The translations under genes were made by a program, and so were the position numbers. DNA of 64,000 nt from Agromyces ramosus (lineage in GTDB: Bacteria; Actinomycetota; Actinomycetes; Actinomycetales; Microbacteriaceae): NCBI RefSeq assembly GCF_004216665.1, contig NZ_SGWY01000002.1:596685-660684 (forward strand), given 5' to 3'. A model generated the notes under the pieces. The model was not told where the DNA came from, searched no databases, and was given only the letters and a program-made list of their open reading frames with translations. Of the stretch, positions 1 to 9,231 are shown piece after piece. Position 1 is the first letter of the stretch. Every line of letters begins with the position of its first letter.

Positions 1-1
1 C

Positions 2-1672
2 GAGCTGTTCGCCGCCTCGCGCGATGCCATGAAGGCGGCGTATCCCGAGGTCGCGCGCGACTACGCCCACATCGAGCAGCTCGCCCTCGGCGAGGAGGAG
101 ACGTTCCTGCGCACGCTCGCGGCGGGCACCTCGATCCTCGACGGCGCCGTCGCGACGACCAAGGCCGCCGGACAGGCGGAGCTCGCCGGCGACACGGCGT
201 TCCTCCTGCACGACACCTACGGCTTCCCGATCGAGCTGACCCTCGAGATGGCCGACGAGGCGGGCCTCGCGGTCGATCGCGGCGCGTTCGACGAGCTGAT
301 GACCGCCCAGCGTACGCGCGCGAAGGCGGACGCGAAGTCGAAGAAGAAGGTGCTCGCCGACCTGTCCGTGTACGGCGACTTCCGCGCCAAGGGCGAGACG
401 ATCTTCACCGGGTACACCGACCTCACGACCGAGTCGACCGTGCTCGGGCTCATCGTCGACGGCCGGCCGGTGCCGGTCGCCACCGCGGGGCAGACCGCTG
501 AGGTCATCCTCGCGGAGACCTCCCTGTACGCGGAATCCGGCGGCCAGGCGCCCGACCAGGGCCGCATCGTGGGCAACGGGTTCGAGCTGGAGGTCATCGA
601 CGTCCAGAAGCCCGTGAAGGGCCTGATCAGCCACACCGCCAAGGTGGTGTCCGGCGAGGTCGGCGTGGGCGTGCCCGCGACGACGCTCGTGGACGAGGAC
701 TACCGGCGCGGCGCGACGCAGGCGCACTCCGGCACGCACCTCGTGCACGCGGCGCTCCGCCAGGTGCTCGGGCCGAACGCGCACCAGTCCGGGTCGTTCA
801 ACAAGGCCGGGTACCTGCGCCTCGACTACGGGTGGAACTCCGCGCTGTCGCCCGAGACCCGCAGCGAGATCGAGGAGATCTCGAACAACGCCATCCGCGA
901 CAACCTGCAGGTCGTCACCCGCGAGATGCCGCTCGACGAGGCGAAGGCCCTCGGCGCGATGGCGCTCTTCGGCGAGAAGTACGGCGACGTCGTGCGCGTC
1001 GTCGACATCGGCGGCCCGTGGTCGCGCGAACTCTGCGCCGGCACCCACGTCTCGACGAGCGCCGAGGTCGGCATGATCAACATCGTCGGCGAGTCGTCGG
1101 TCGGCGCCTCCAACCGGCGCGTCGAGTCGCTCGTCGGCATGGACGCCTTCCGCCGGTTCGCGGCCGAGCGGGCGCTCGTCTCCGAGCTGAGCACGAGCCT
1201 GAAGACCCGTCCCGAGCAGCTCGTCGACCGCGTCGGCGAGCTCGTGACCAGCCTGAAGTCGGCGGAGAAGCGGATCGCCCAGTTCGAGGCGCGGGCCCTC
1301 GCCGATCGCGTTCCGGCGCTCGCGGCGAACGCGACGCGCGTCGGCGACGTGCTCCTCGTCGCCGAGGCCGTCGGCTCGCTGGGTTCGGGCGATGAGCTGC
1401 GATCGCTCGCGACCGCCGTGCGCGGGAAGCTCGGCGACGCGGCATCCGTGGTGGCGCTCGCAGCCGAGGTCGGCGGCAAGCCGATCGCGATCGTCGCGAC
1501 GTCGCCCGCGGCCCGCGACGCGGGCGCGAATGCCGGCGCACTCGCGAAGACGATGGCGTCCGTGCTCGGAGGGGGCGGAGGCGGCAAGCCCGACCTCGCG
1601 CAGGGCGGTGGCAGCGACACGTCGGCGATCCCCGCGGCCCTCGACGCGGTGCGCCGCGAGCTCCACCGGTAG
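2..1672 (+). CDS. alaS: alanyl-tRNA synthetase, C-terminal part (5' end outside window)
   Basis: Charges tRNA-Ala with alanine in the cytoplasm. The window opens inside the gene, in frame from base 2, so the aminoacylation core is mostly missing. What remains is the end of the class II region, the second-additional/editing domain and the C-terminal DHHA1 domain. The editing-site metal ligands are visible as HSGTHLVH (about base 725) and the C-x3-H of ELCAGTHVS (about base 1030). The glycine-rich GGGGGGKPDLAQGG near the end is the usual DHHA1 signature. The TAG stop is followed 5 nt later by ruvX, a standard actinobacterial neighbour. Confidence 0.97.
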   Translation, partial: ELFAASRDAMKAAYPEVARDYAHIEQLALGEEETFLRTLAAGTSILDGAVATTKAAGQAELAGDTAFLLHDTYGFPIELTLEMADEAGLAVDRGAFDELMTAQRTRAKADAKSKKKVLADLSVYGDFRAKGETIFTGYTDLTTESTVLGLIVDGRPVPVATAGQTAEVILAETSLYAESGGQAPDQGRIVGNGFELEVIDVQKPVKGLISHTAKVVSGEVGVGVPATTLVDEDYRRGATQAHSGTHLVHAALRQVLGPNAHQSGSFNKAGYLRLDYGWNSALSPETRSEIEEISNNAIRDNLQVVTREMPLDEAKALGAMALFGEKYGDVVRVVDIGGPWSRELCAGTHVSTSAEVGMINIVGESSVGASNRRVESLVGMDAFRRFAAERALVSELSTSLKTRPEQLVDRVGELVTSLKSAEKRIAQFEARALADRVPALAANATRVGDVLLVAEAVGSLGSGDELRSLATAVRGKLGDAASVVALAAEVGGKPIAIVATSPAARDAGANAGALAKTMASVLGGGGGGKPDLAQGGGSDTSAIPAALDAVRRELHR

Positions 1673-1677
1673 GCCGG

Positions 1678-2154
1678 ATGCGCCAGGGAGCGAGACTCGG
1701 CATCGACGTGGGGCGGGCGCGCATCGGCGTCGCCCGGTGCGACGCCGGCGGACTCCTCGCGGTTCCCGTGGAGACCGTGCCGCGTGCGCAGGAGGGTGAT
1801 GCGGACATCCGCCGGATCCTCGAGCTCGCCGACGAGTACGGGGCCATCGAGCTCGTGGTGGGTCATCCGCTCTCGTTGTCGGGGGCTCCGACGCCGTCGA
1901 CCGACGATGCGATCGCCTTCGCCGCTCGCCTCGCCGCGGCCGGATCCACCGTGCGGCTGGTGGACGAGCGGCTCTCGACCGTGAGCGCCCAACAGGCCCT
2001 GCGGGCCTCGGGACGTTCGAGTCGCAGCCAGCGTCCCATCGTCGACCAAGTTGCAGCCGTTATCATTCTGCAACACGCCATCGACACGGAGCGGGCATCG
2101 GGCACCGAGCCCGGGCGCCTGCTCACGACAGACGAAGGGTCGTCCCCCCTGTGA
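1678..2154 (+). CDS. ruvX: putative pre-16S rRNA nuclease / Holliday junction resolvase RuvX (YqgF)
   Basis: Small RNase H-fold nuclease (158 aa), known as YqgF/RuvX: implicated in 16S rRNA 5'-end maturation in E. coli and proposed as a Holliday junction resolvase. The N-terminal LGIDVGRARIGVA carries the first catalytic Asp. VDERLSTVSAQ (about residues 93-103) and VDQVAAVIIL (about 122-131) carry the later acidic residues. It begins 5 nt after the alaS stop and its stop overlaps the mltG start by 4 nt (GTGA), so it is translationally coupled. The alaS-ruvX-mltG-aroE order is typical of the phylum. Confidence 0.95.
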   Translation: MRQGARLGIDVGRARIGVARCDAGGLLAVPVETVPRAQEGDADIRRILELADEYGAIELVVGHPLSLSGAPTPSTDDAIAFAARLAAAGSTVRLVDERLSTVSAQQALRASGRSSRSQRPIVDQVAAVIILQHAIDTERASGTEPGRLLTTDEGSSPL

Positions 2155-3536
2155 CCCACCTCCCGCCGGAGCCACGCGGATCCGCGCCCGAGCGCGACGC
2201 CGTCGACTGGCACGCGCTGCTCGCCGGCGACGACGTCGCTCCCGAGGCCGGACGCCCTGCCGATGCGACGCCCGCTCCGTCCGCCTCCGGCAGTGCCGGA
2301 ACAGGGCAGCCGATGACCCGGCGCGAGGCGCGCGAGGCCGAGCAGCGACGACTCGCACTCGCGGAGCGCGAGGAGCTCGAGGCCACGAGGACGTCGCGAG
2401 CGGAGCGCCGCGCCGCGGCATCCGAGTTCCAGCTCCACGACGACGACCACCCGCACGAGAAGCCGAGGCGCCGCGGGGCGTGGGGCTGCCTCATCGGCCT
2501 CGTCGTGGTGGCCGCCCTCGTCGCCGGCGCGTTCTTCTTCCTGCAGGGGCCGATCAACTCGATCGTCGAGCGGTTCACGCCCGCGGCTGACTTCACCGGC
2601 AGCGGCACCGGCGAGGTCGTCTTCATGATCCATGACGGCGACACGGGCTCGGACATCGCCGAGAACCTCGTCGACGAGGGAGTGACGGCCTCGTACGACG
2701 CGTTCTACGACCTGCTGCTCGAGCAGAGCCCCGAGCCCGACTTCCATCCGGGCGCCTACCGGCTCGCCGAGGAGATGAGCGCGCAGGCGGCGCTCGACGC
2801 CCTCGTCGATCCGGCCAGCAAGCTCGAGAACACGTTCGTCATCCCCGAGGGCACCGCGCTGCCCGACGTGCTCGTCTCCATCTCGGAGGGCGCCGGCATC
2901 CCGATCGAGGAGCTGCAGGCCGCCGCCGCGGAGCCGCCGTCCGCCTACGGACTCCCCGCCGAGGCGACGACGCTCGAGGGCTTCCTGTTCCCGGCGACGT
3001 ACACGCTCGACCCGGGCATCGACGCGCACGGCGTGCTCCAGACGCTCGTGGATCGGCAGTTCGAGGCGCTCGACACGGCGGGCGTGCCGGCGGACCAGCG
3101 CTGGAGGACGATCGTGCTGGCCTCGATCGTGCAGCGCGAGGCGGGCTCGAACCTCGGGGACTTCCCGAAGGTCGCGCGGGTGTTCCAGAACCGCCTCGAC
3201 CAGGGCATGAACCTCGAGTCGGACGCCACCGTGGCGTACGGCACGGGCAACACGCACACCGTGTGGACGACCGACGCGGAGCGAGCCGACGCGTCGAACC
3301 TCTACAACACGTACGCGAACCCGGGCCTGCCGGTCGGCCCCATCGGCAACCCCGGCGACGTGGCGATCAACGCGGCGATCCGCCCCGCGGACGGACCGTG
3401 GCTGTTCTTCGTGCCCGTCAACCTCGCCACCGGCGAGACGGTGTTCTCGACCACGGTCGACGAGCACGAGGCGGCCGTCGCGCAACTGCAGGAGTGGTGC
3501 GCGGCCAGCGAGGAGAACGCGGCCTACTGTGAGTGA
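2151..3536 (+). CDS. mltG: endolytic murein transglycosylase MltG (YceG-like)
   Basis: Membrane-anchored lytic transglycosylase thought to cut nascent glycan strands and set their length. It has 461 aa with a long charged cytoplasmic N-terminus (about 1-105), one membrane segment at about 109-131 (CLIGLVVVAALVAGAFFF) and an extracytoplasmic YceG domain. The presumed catalytic Glu sits in ASIVQREAG at about residue 330, followed by the conserved FQNRL and NTY...PGLPVGPIGNPG segments. The cytoplasmic extension is longer than in E. coli, as is common in actinobacteria. GTG start overlaps the ruvX stop; its stop overlaps aroE by 8 nt. Confidence 0.94.
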   Translation: MTHLPPEPRGSAPERDAVDWHALLAGDDVAPEAGRPADATPAPSASGSAGTGQPMTRREAREAEQRRLALAEREELEATRTSRAERRAAASEFQLHDDDHPHEKPRRRGAWGCLIGLVVVAALVAGAFFFLQGPINSIVERFTPAADFTGSGTGEVVFMIHDGDTGSDIAENLVDEGVTASYDAFYDLLLEQSPEPDFHPGAYRLAEEMSAQAALDALVDPASKLENTFVIPEGTALPDVLVSISEGAGIPIEELQAAAAEPPSAYGLPAEATTLEGFLFPATYTLDPGIDAHGVLQTLVDRQFEALDTAGVPADQRWRTIVLASIVQREAGSNLGDFPKVARVFQNRLDQGMNLESDATVAYGTGNTHTVWTTDAERADASNLYNTYANPGLPVGPIGNPGDVAINAAIRPADGPWLFFVPVNLATGETVFSTTVDEHEAAVAQLQEWCAASEENAAYCE

Positions 3537-4371
3537 CCCCGTCGCGCGCGACGCGACGCGCCTCGCGGTGCTCGGCTCGCCGATCGCGCACTCGAAGAGC
3601 CCGGCGCTGCACCGAGCGGCGTACGAACGGCTCGGACTGGACTGGACGTACGACGCCGTCGAGCTCGGCCGAGGCGAGCTCGCGGAGTTCGTCGCCTCGC
3701 GCGACGAGACCTGGCGCGGAGTCTCGCTCACGATGCCGCTGAAGCAGGACGTGCTGCCGCTCCTCGACGAGGTCGACGAGCTCGCCGTGCTCACCGGTGC
3801 CGCGAACACGGTGCGCTTCGCCGACGGTGCCCGTCTCGGCTTCAACACCGATGTCGGCGGCATCGTGCGCGCCCTCGGCGAGGCCGGCCTCGAACGCGTG
3901 CGCACCGGGGTGCTGATCGGCGGCGGTGCGACGGCCGCCTCCGCGCTCGTCGCGATGGCACAGCTCGGCGCCACGAACGTGCACCTGCTGCTCCGCCGCC
4001 CGGAGGCGGCGGAGCCCATCATCGCACTCGGCCGGCGCCTGGGACTCGCCATCGTCGCGTCCCCGCTCGCCGAGCTCGCACGGCTCGACGACGCCGAGCT
4101 CGTCGTCAGCACGGTTCCAGGCGGCACGGAGCTCGACGTCGCGGCATCCGAGGCGCTCATGCGGCGGGCGACCCTGCTCGACGTCGCGTACTCGCCCTGG
4201 CCGACGCCGCTGGCCGCGCAATGGCTCGCCGCCGGCGGCACGGTCGTGCACGGGCACGGGATGCTGCTGCACCAGGCGCTGCTGCAGGTGCGCATCTTCG
4301 TGGCGGGCGATCCGTTCGCGGCGCTGCCCGACGAGGCGGCCGTGCTCGACGTCATGCGCCGATCGCTCTGA
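3529..4371 (+). CDS. aroE: shikimate 5-dehydrogenase
   Basis: Reduces 3-dehydroshikimate to shikimate with NADPH, the fourth step to chorismate. The 280-aa protein has the substrate-binding N-terminus [18 protein letters not shown], the catalytic-Lys segment SLTMPLK (usually NVTxPxK, a tolerated variant) and the Asn/Asp segment FNTDVGG. The nucleotide-binding loop is [12 protein letters not shown], near residue 130. GTG start 3529 lies inside the end of mltG (8-nt overlap). A dedicated aroC with its own Shine-Dalgarno follows after 23 nt. Confidence 0.93.
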   Translation: MSDPVARDATRLAVLGSPIAHSKSPALHRAAYERLGLDWTYDAVELGRGELAEFVASRDETWRGVSLTMPLKQDVLPLLDEVDELAVLTGAANTVRFADGARLGFNTDVGGIVRALGEAGLERVRTGVLIGGGATAASALVAMAQLGATNVHLLLRRPEAAEPIIALGRRLGLAIVASPLAELARLDDAELVVSTVPGGTELDVAASEALMRRATLLDVAYSPWPTPLAAQWLAAGGTVVHGHGMLLHQALLQVRIFVAGDPFAALPDEAAVLDVMRRSL

Positions 4372-4394
4372 CGCGCCTGTGGAAGGATAGGGGC

Positions 4395-5615
4395 ATGCTC
4401 CGTTGGCTCACTGCCGGAGAATCGCACGGCCCTGAGCTCGTCGCGATCCTCGAGGGTCTCCCCGCCGGTATCCCCGTCTCACTCGACGCCATCCGCGCCG
4501 ACCTCGCGCGTCGCAAGCTCGGCTACGGCCGGGGTGCGCGCATGAAGTTCGAGCAGGACGAGCTGGCGATCTCAGGCGGAGTGCGCCACGGCGAGAGCCT
4601 CGGGAGCCCCATCGCGCTGCGGATCGGCAACACCGAGTGGCCGAAGTGGCAGGAGGTCATGAGCCCCGAGCCCATCGACCCGGCGAAGCTCGGCCGCGGA
4701 CGCGGTGCGCCCCTCACGCGGCCCCGGCCGGGGCACGCGGATCTCGTCGGCATGCAGAAGTACGGCTTCGACGAGGCGCGACCGGTGCTGGAGCGGGCGA
4801 GCGCACGCGAGACGGCCGCACGCGTGGCACTCGGCGCGGTGGCGCGCGCCTTCCTCGCCGAGCTCGGCATCCGCACGGTGTCGCACACCGTCGCGATCGG
4901 ACCGGTGCGCGTTCCCGAGGGCTCGCCACTGCCACTGCCCGACGACGTCGACCGGCTCGACGCCGACCCGCTCCGCTGCTTCGATCCCGAGACGTCGGCC
5001 CGCATGGTGGCCGAGGTCGACGGGGCCCACAAGGACGGCGACACGCTCGGCGGCGTCGTCGAGGTGCTCGCGTACGGGGTGCCGCCGGGCCTCGGCTCGC
5101 ACGTCCACTGGGACCGACGCCTCGACTCGCAGCTCGCCGCCGCGCTGATGGGCATCCAGGCCATCAAGGGCGTCGAGGTCGGCGACGGGTTCCTCACGAC
5201 CACGCGCCGGGGCTCCGCCGCCCACGACGAGCTCCACCGCGCCGACGGCCGCATCGTGCGGGCGAGCGATCGCGCCGGCGGCACCGAGGGCGGTATGTCC
5301 ACGGGCACGGTGCTCCGCGTGAGCGCCGGCATGAAGCCGATCGCGACGATCCCGCACGCCCTGCCGACCGTCGACGTCGCCACCGGCGAGGCCGCACCGG
5401 CGCACCACCAGCGGTCGGATGTCTGCGCCGTTCCGGCGGCCGGCGTCGTGGCGGAGGCGATGGTCGCCCTCACCCTCGCGAACGCGGTGCTCGAGAAGTT
5501 CGGGGGCGACTCCGTCGCCGAGACGCGTCGCAACCTCGAGTCCTACCTCGCGGCGATCCCCGATGCACTCCGCACGGAGGTCGCGTCGGCGGAGGCCGCG
5601 GCCGACCGTGTCTGA
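4395..5615 (+). CDS. aroC: chorismate synthase
   Basis: Converts EPSP to chorismate using reduced FMN, the last step of the common aromatic pathway. It is 406 aa. The N-terminus [12 protein letters not shown] and the central [12 protein letters not shown] and [12 protein letters not shown] are family signatures, as is GGMSTG near residue 298. ATG 4395 is chosen because the family begins exactly here and a strong Shine-Dalgarno (GGAAGGA, 4381-4387) lies 7 nt upstream; the reading frame is open further upstream but without homology. The stop overlaps aroK (GTG 5608) by 8 nt. Confidence 0.97.
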   Translation: MLRWLTAGESHGPELVAILEGLPAGIPVSLDAIRADLARRKLGYGRGARMKFEQDELAISGGVRHGESLGSPIALRIGNTEWPKWQEVMSPEPIDPAKLGRGRGAPLTRPRPGHADLVGMQKYGFDEARPVLERASARETAARVALGAVARAFLAELGIRTVSHTVAIGPVRVPEGSPLPLPDDVDRLDADPLRCFDPETSARMVAEVDGAHKDGDTLGGVVEVLAYGVPPGLGSHVHWDRRLDSQLAAALMGIQAIKGVEVGDGFLTTTRRGSAAHDELHRADGRIVRASDRAGGTEGGMSTGTVLRVSAGMKPIATIPHALPTVDVATGEAAPAHHQRSDVCAVPAAGVVAEAMVALTLANAVLEKFGGDSVAETRRNLESYLAAIPDALRTEVASAEAAADRV

Positions 5616-6129
5616 CGGCGTTCGCGTCCCGCTGCCCATCGTCCTCATCGGGCCCATGGGAGCGGGCAAGTCGCGCGTCGGGCATCGGCTCGCGGCATCC
5701 GTCGGGGCGCCCTTCGTCGACACCGACACGCGCATCGTGGAGCGCTACGGGCCCATCGACGAGATCTTCGATCGCGAGGGCGAGGAGTACTTCCGCATCG
5801 TCGAACGGGAGGTCGTGGCCGAGGCCCTGCGCGAGGAGGCCGTCATCTCGCTCGGCGGGGGAGCGGTGCTGCACCCCGACACGCGCGACGACCTCGCCGA
5901 CCTGCAGGTGGTGTGGCTGAAGGTGTCGCCCGAGGCGGTGGCGCCCCGGCTCACGGGCGGCACTCGACCCATGCTGACGGAGGGCGGCATGTCGCGCTGG
6001 ACCGCCATCCTCGAGGCGCGCGCGCCGATCTACCGCGAGCTCGCCGACTACGACATCGACACGTCGCGCCGCTCGGTCGCGCGCATCGTCGACGCGATCA
6101 CCGAGCGGTTCACGGGAGGACGACGATGA
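5608..6129 (+). CDS. aroK: shikimate kinase
   Basis: Phosphorylates shikimate at the 3-hydroxyl with ATP. It is 173 aa, normal for AroK. P-loop GPMGAGKSR near residue 12, shikimate-binding [11 protein letters not shown], the GGGAV loop and the lid arginine region GGTRPML are all present. GTG 5608 is preferred because it places the P-loop at the usual distance and creates an 8-nt overlap with aroC. Its TGA overlaps the aroB ATG (ATGA), so aroC-aroK-aroB form a tightly coupled unit. Confidence 0.96.
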   Translation: MSDGVRVPLPIVLIGPMGAGKSRVGHRLAASVGAPFVDTDTRIVERYGPIDEIFDREGEEYFRIVEREVVAEALREEAVISLGGGAVLHPDTRDDLADLQVVWLKVSPEAVAPRLTGGTRPMLTEGGMSRWTAILEARAPIYRELADYDIDTSRRSVARIVDAITERFTGGRR

Positions 6130-7211
6130 CGGCAGGCGAGGCGCGGACGAGCATCCGGGTGGGCGGCGACGCGGGCTACGACGTGGTCGTGGGACGCGGC
6201 GTGGTGTCCGAGCTCGGCGACGCGATCGGGCCGGCGGCCAGGAAGGTGCTGGTCGTGCACGCGCCGACGCTCGGCGCGCGTGCCGCCGCCCTGCGCGAGG
6301 AGCTCCAGGATCGCTTCGAGGTGCTCCTCGCCGAGGTACCCGACGCAGAGGCCGGCAAGCGGGTCGAGGTCGCGGCGTTCTGCTGGCAGGTCCTCGGCCA
6401 GGCCGACTTCACTCGCAGCGACGCCATCGTGGGCCTCGGCGGCGGGGCGATCACCGATCTCGCCGGGTTCGTCGCCGCAACCTGGCTGCGCGGCGTGCGC
6501 GTCGTGCAGGTGCCCACCACGGTGCTCGGCATGGTCGACGCCGCCGTCGGCGGCAAGACGGGGATCAACACGAGCGAGGGGAAGAACCTCGTCGGGGTGT
6601 TCCACGCGCCTGCCGCCGTGCTCTGCGACCTCGAGCTGCTCGACACCCTGCCGCGGAACGAGATCCTCGCCGGGTTCGCCGAGATCGTGAAGGCCGGCTT
6701 CATCCGCTACCCCGAGATCCTCGACGTCATCGAGGCCGATCCGGATGCCGCGACCGATCCGACCTCGCCCGAGTTCCGGCGCGTCGTCGAGCTCGCGATC
6801 CGCATGAAGGCCGAGGTCGTGTCCGAGGACTTCACGGAGCAGGGCCTCCGCGAGATCCTCAACTACGGGCACACCCTCGGGCATGCCGTGGAGCACGCCG
6901 AGCGCTACCAGTGGCGGCACGGTGCCGCCATCTCGGTCGGCATGGCGTTCGCCGCCGAGCTCGGCCGCCTCTCCGGCCGCCTCTCCGACGAGGTCGCCGA
7001 CCGGCACAAGCGCGTGCTCGACCTGCTCGGGCTGCCGACGACCTACCCCGCAGGCCGCTGGAACACCCTGCTCGCGACGATGCAGCGCGACAAGAAGGCG
7101 CGGGGCGGCCAGCTGCGCTTCATCGTGCTCGACGACCTCGCGAAGCCCACGGTGATGCAGGCGCCCGACCAATCGCTGTTGTTCGCGGCGTACCAGGAGA
7201 TCGGCTCCTGA
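6126..7211 (+). CDS. aroB: 3-dehydroquinate synthase
   Basis: Cyclises DAHP to 3-dehydroquinate, using NAD+ and a divalent metal. It is 361 aa. The NAD-binding GLGGGAITDLAGFVAATW, the loop VPTTVLGMVDAAVGGKTGIN and the metal-ligand segments (E in GFAEIVKAG; H in LNYGHTLGHAVEH) are intact. The ATG overlaps the aroK stop by 4 nt. It is the last gene of this coupled block. The next gene, aroQ, has its own promoter 62 nt downstream. Confidence 0.97.
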   Translation: MTAGEARTSIRVGGDAGYDVVVGRGVVSELGDAIGPAARKVLVVHAPTLGARAAALREELQDRFEVLLAEVPDAEAGKRVEVAAFCWQVLGQADFTRSDAIVGLGGGAITDLAGFVAATWLRGVRVVQVPTTVLGMVDAAVGGKTGINTSEGKNLVGVFHAPAAVLCDLELLDTLPRNEILAGFAEIVKAGFIRYPEILDVIEADPDAATDPTSPEFRRVVELAIRMKAEVVSEDFTEQGLREILNYGHTLGHAVEHAERYQWRHGAAISVGMAFAAELGRLSGRLSDEVADRHKRVLDLLGLPTTYPAGRWNTLLATMQRDKKARGGQLRFIVLDDLAKPTVMQAPDQSLLFAAYQEIGS

Positions 7212-7273
7212 ACCGTGCCACGGCCGTCGGTGCGCCGCGCCACCGGGCCACGATCCGCGGATGCCCCCGCCGC

Positions 7274-7279
7274 TAGGCT
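7274..7279 (+). promoter_or_regulatory. -10 element of leaderless aroQ promoter
   Basis: TAGGCT ends exactly 6 nt before the aroQ ATG, so transcription would start at or next to the A of the start codon. No convincing -35 hexamer is visible. It is one of several such elements in the window. Inference from spacing only. Confidence 0.6.
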
Positions 7280-7285
7280 GGCCGC

Positions 7286-7726
7286 ATGACGACGATCCTC
7301 GTGCTGAACGGCCCGAACCTCGGCCGCCTCGGCACGCGAGAGCCCGAGGTGTACGGCAGCGAGACGCTCGCGGACATCGGCGCCGGCCTCGCGGCATCCG
7401 TGCCCGACGGCGTCGAGGTCGACCTGCGGCAGACGGATGACGAGGCCGAGCTGATCGGCTGGATCCACGAGGCCGTCGACCGCCGGGTACCGGTCGTGCT
7501 GAACCCGGCGGCGTTCACGCACTACAGCTACGCACTGCGGGATGCCGCCGCCCAGTTGAAGCAGGTCGGCGTGCCGCTCGTCGAGGTGCATCTCTCCAAT
7601 CCGCACGCCCGCGAGGCCTTCCGCCACACGAGCGTGATCTCGGGCGTCGCGACGGGCGTGATCGCCGGGTTCGGCGCGGAGTCCTACCGTCTCGCGGTCG
7701 ACTGGGTTCTGCGGTCGCTCGGGTGA
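7286..7726 (+). CDS. aroQ: type II 3-dehydroquinate dehydratase
   Basis: Dehydrates 3-dehydroquinate to 3-dehydroshikimate (trans elimination, type II dodecamer). It is 146 aa. [17 protein letters not shown] holds the catalytic loop Arg and Tyr. [30 protein letters not shown] (catalytic His) and the [10 protein letters not shown]-terminus match the family. The start codon is set by a TAGGCT -10 six nt upstream and there is no Shine-Dalgarno, suggesting a leaderless mRNA. With aroE, C, K and B the window holds all common-pathway steps except DAHP synthase and EPSP synthase (aroA). Confidence 0.97.
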   Translation: MTTILVLNGPNLGRLGTREPEVYGSETLADIGAGLAASVPDGVEVDLRQTDDEAELIGWIHEAVDRRVPVVLNPAAFTHYSYALRDAAAQLKQVGVPLVEVHLSNPHAREAFRHTSVISGVATGVIAGFGAESYRLAVDWVLRSLG

Positions 7727-7732
7727 GTCGAC

Positions 7733-7738
7733 TACACT
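7733..7738 (+). promoter_or_regulatory. probable -10 of the efp-nusB promoter
   Basis: TACACT fits the actinobacterial TAnnnT pattern and would give a start near 7745 and a leader of about 58 nt before efp. It lies just after the aroQ stop. The -35 region would fall inside aroQ. Confidence 0.45.
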
Positions 7739-7802
7739 CGATCAGTCGCACGCGATCGACGCGTGCCCTCTGACTTCCCTCGATCGATCGGAATCACCTC
7801 CA

Positions 7803-8366
7803 ATGGCAAGCACGGCTGACATCAAGAACGGCGTCGTCCTCAACATCGACGGCCAGCTCTGGAGCGTCATCGAGTTCCAGCACGTCAAGCCCGGCAAGGG
7901 CGGCGCGTTCGTCCGCACGAAGCTGAAGAACGTCGTCACGGGCAAGGTCGTCGATCGCACGTACAACGCCGGCACGAAGATCGACATCGAGAACGTCGAC
8001 CGCCGCGACTTCACCTACCTCTACAACGACGGCGACGGCTTCGTGTTCATGGACGCGACCGACTACGACCAGCTCACCGTGCCCGCGACCGTCGTCGGCG
8101 ACGCCGCGAACTTCATGCTCGAGAACCAGGCGGTCACCATCGCCCTGAACAACGGCAACCCGCTCTACATCGATCTGCCCGCGTCGGTCGTGCTCGAGAT
8201 CACCTACACCGAGCCGGGCCTGCAGGGCGACCGCTCGACGGGCGGCACCAAGCCCGCCACCGTCGAGACCGGCTACGAGATCCAGGTGCCGCTCTTCCTC
8301 GAGACCGGCACGAAGGTCAAGGTCGACACCCGCACGGGCGACTACCTCGGCCGCGTGAACGACTAG
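7803..8366 (+). CDS. efp: translation elongation factor P
   Basis: Rescues ribosomes stalled at polyproline by entering near the E site. It is 187 aa with the three beta-barrel domains of the family. The domain I loop reads PGKGGAF, so the tip residue is Lys as in many bacterial EF-Ps. The C-terminal signature is near [22 protein letters not shown] 7803 is the family start. No classical Shine-Dalgarno precedes it; the bases just upstream read CACCTCC instead (see findings). Its TAG overlaps the nusB GTG by one base. Confidence 0.97.
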   Translation: MASTADIKNGVVLNIDGQLWSVIEFQHVKPGKGGAFVRTKLKNVVTGKVVDRTYNAGTKIDIENVDRRDFTYLYNDGDGFVFMDATDYDQLTVPATVVGDAANFMLENQAVTIALNNGNPLYIDLPASVVLEITYTEPGLQGDRSTGGTKPATVETGYEIQVPLFLETGTKVKVDTRTGDYLGRVND

Positions 8367-8779
8367 TGAGCGCCCGCACGAAGGCGCGCAAGCGCGCCCT
8401 CGACATGCTCTACTCGGCCGACATGCGCCAGGTGCCGGTCGAGCAGGTGCTCGCGGTCGAGGCCGAGCGCGCCGTGAGCGAGCCCGAGCGACAGGCGTCG
8501 TGGCTCTACGCCCGGGAGATCGTCGACGGCATCGTCGACCACCGCGAGGAGATCGACGAGCTCATCACCACGCACTCGCGCGGCTGGACGCTGGAGCGCA
8601 TGCCCGCGGTCGACCGCGCGCTGCTGCGCATCGGCGTCTGGGAGATCCTGTACAACGACGCCGTGCCCGACCCCGTGGCGATCTCCGAGGCCGTCGAGGC
8701 GGCCACCGTGCTGTCGACCGACGATTCCGCCGGCTTCGTGAACGGCCTCCTGGCCGCGATCTCGCACGCCAAGGCTTAG
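8366..8779 (+). CDS. nusB: transcription antitermination factor NusB
   Basis: RNA-binding protein that pairs with NusE (S10) in antitermination complexes on rRNA operons. The 137-aa all-helical protein begins MSARTKARKRALDMLYSAD, with the arginine-rich N-terminal helix that contacts boxA RNA. The helix EIVDGIVDHREEIDELI and the C-terminal DDSAGFVNGLLAAI are typical. The GTG start uses the last base of the efp stop (TAGTG), indicating translational coupling. The next gene converges on it from the minus strand. Confidence 0.96.
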   Translation: MSARTKARKRALDMLYSADMRQVPVEQVLAVEAERAVSEPERQASWLYAREIVDGIVDHREEIDELITTHSRGWTLERMPAVDRALLRIGVWEILYNDAVPDPVAISEAVEAATVLSTDDSAGFVNGLLAAISHAKA

Positions 8780-8812
8780 GAGCAGACTCCGACCCGCGCC
8801 CGAGCGGTGCGG

Positions 8813-9187
8813 TCAGTGCGCGGCGCGGCTCCCGCCGATCGCGCCGGCGATCCGCGACACCGCCCAGCCGGCGGCAGACACCAGCGGAACGGCGACCATC
8901 AGCATCGCGATCGGGTTGGGGCGGAACCGCAGCCCGTCGGGGCCGCCGACATAGGCGCCGATCGGCACCACGTAGCCGCCGCCACCGCCGCCGCTGCCCT
9001 CGCCCCTGCCTGCGGGGGTGGTGCCGCCCTCGGGCATCTCGCCGGATCCCTCGCCCCCGCCGAACCCGAAGACCACGAGTGCGACGGGCACGAGTTCATG
9101 TCCGCCCAACGTGGTGCGTTCGCCGTATGCCATCTTGGCGCCCCACGTGGGCACCAACGCCGCCAGACTCTCGCTGAGCTTCGCCAT
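8813..9187 (-). CDS. GerW/YtfJ-like protein (spore protein family) of unknown function
   Basis: A 124-aa protein. The N-terminal half (MAKLSESLAALVPTWGAKMA) is followed by a beta-rich module with HELVPVALVVFGFGGG, a long Gly/Ser loop, then GYVVPIGAYVGGPDGLRF. This layout resembles the GerW/YtfJ sporulation family: a conserved pattern around 'vPv..v.fGFg.G' with a Gly-rich insert and 'pvai'. The C-terminus carries a membrane-like helix (AMLMVAVPLVSAAGWAVS). Nothing suggests this organism sporulates, so the role is unknown. ATG 9187 is chosen because family similarity begins there. It is convergent with nusB and upstream of the glycosyltransferase end. Confidence 0.7.
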   Translation of the reverse strand: MAKLSESLAALVPTWGAKMAYGERTTLGGHELVPVALVVFGFGGGEGSGEMPEGGTTPAGRGEGSGGGGGGYVVPIGAYVGGPDGLRFRPNPIAMLMVAVPLVSAAGWAVSRIAGAIGGSRAAH

Positions 9188-9231
9188 TCCTCGACAGTAC
9201 GCCCGCTCGCGTCGACCCGCCACGCACCTTT

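Noticed and set aside
826..2421. Long minus-strand open frame of 531 codons opposite alaS-ruvX-mltG
   Set aside because: Arises from GC-skewed third positions of the real + strand genes; Arg/Ala/Ser-rich with no domain signature.
1863..4427. 854-codon minus-strand frame opposite mltG-aroE
   Set aside because: Shadow frame of confidently identified genes; composition low-complexity and no family match.
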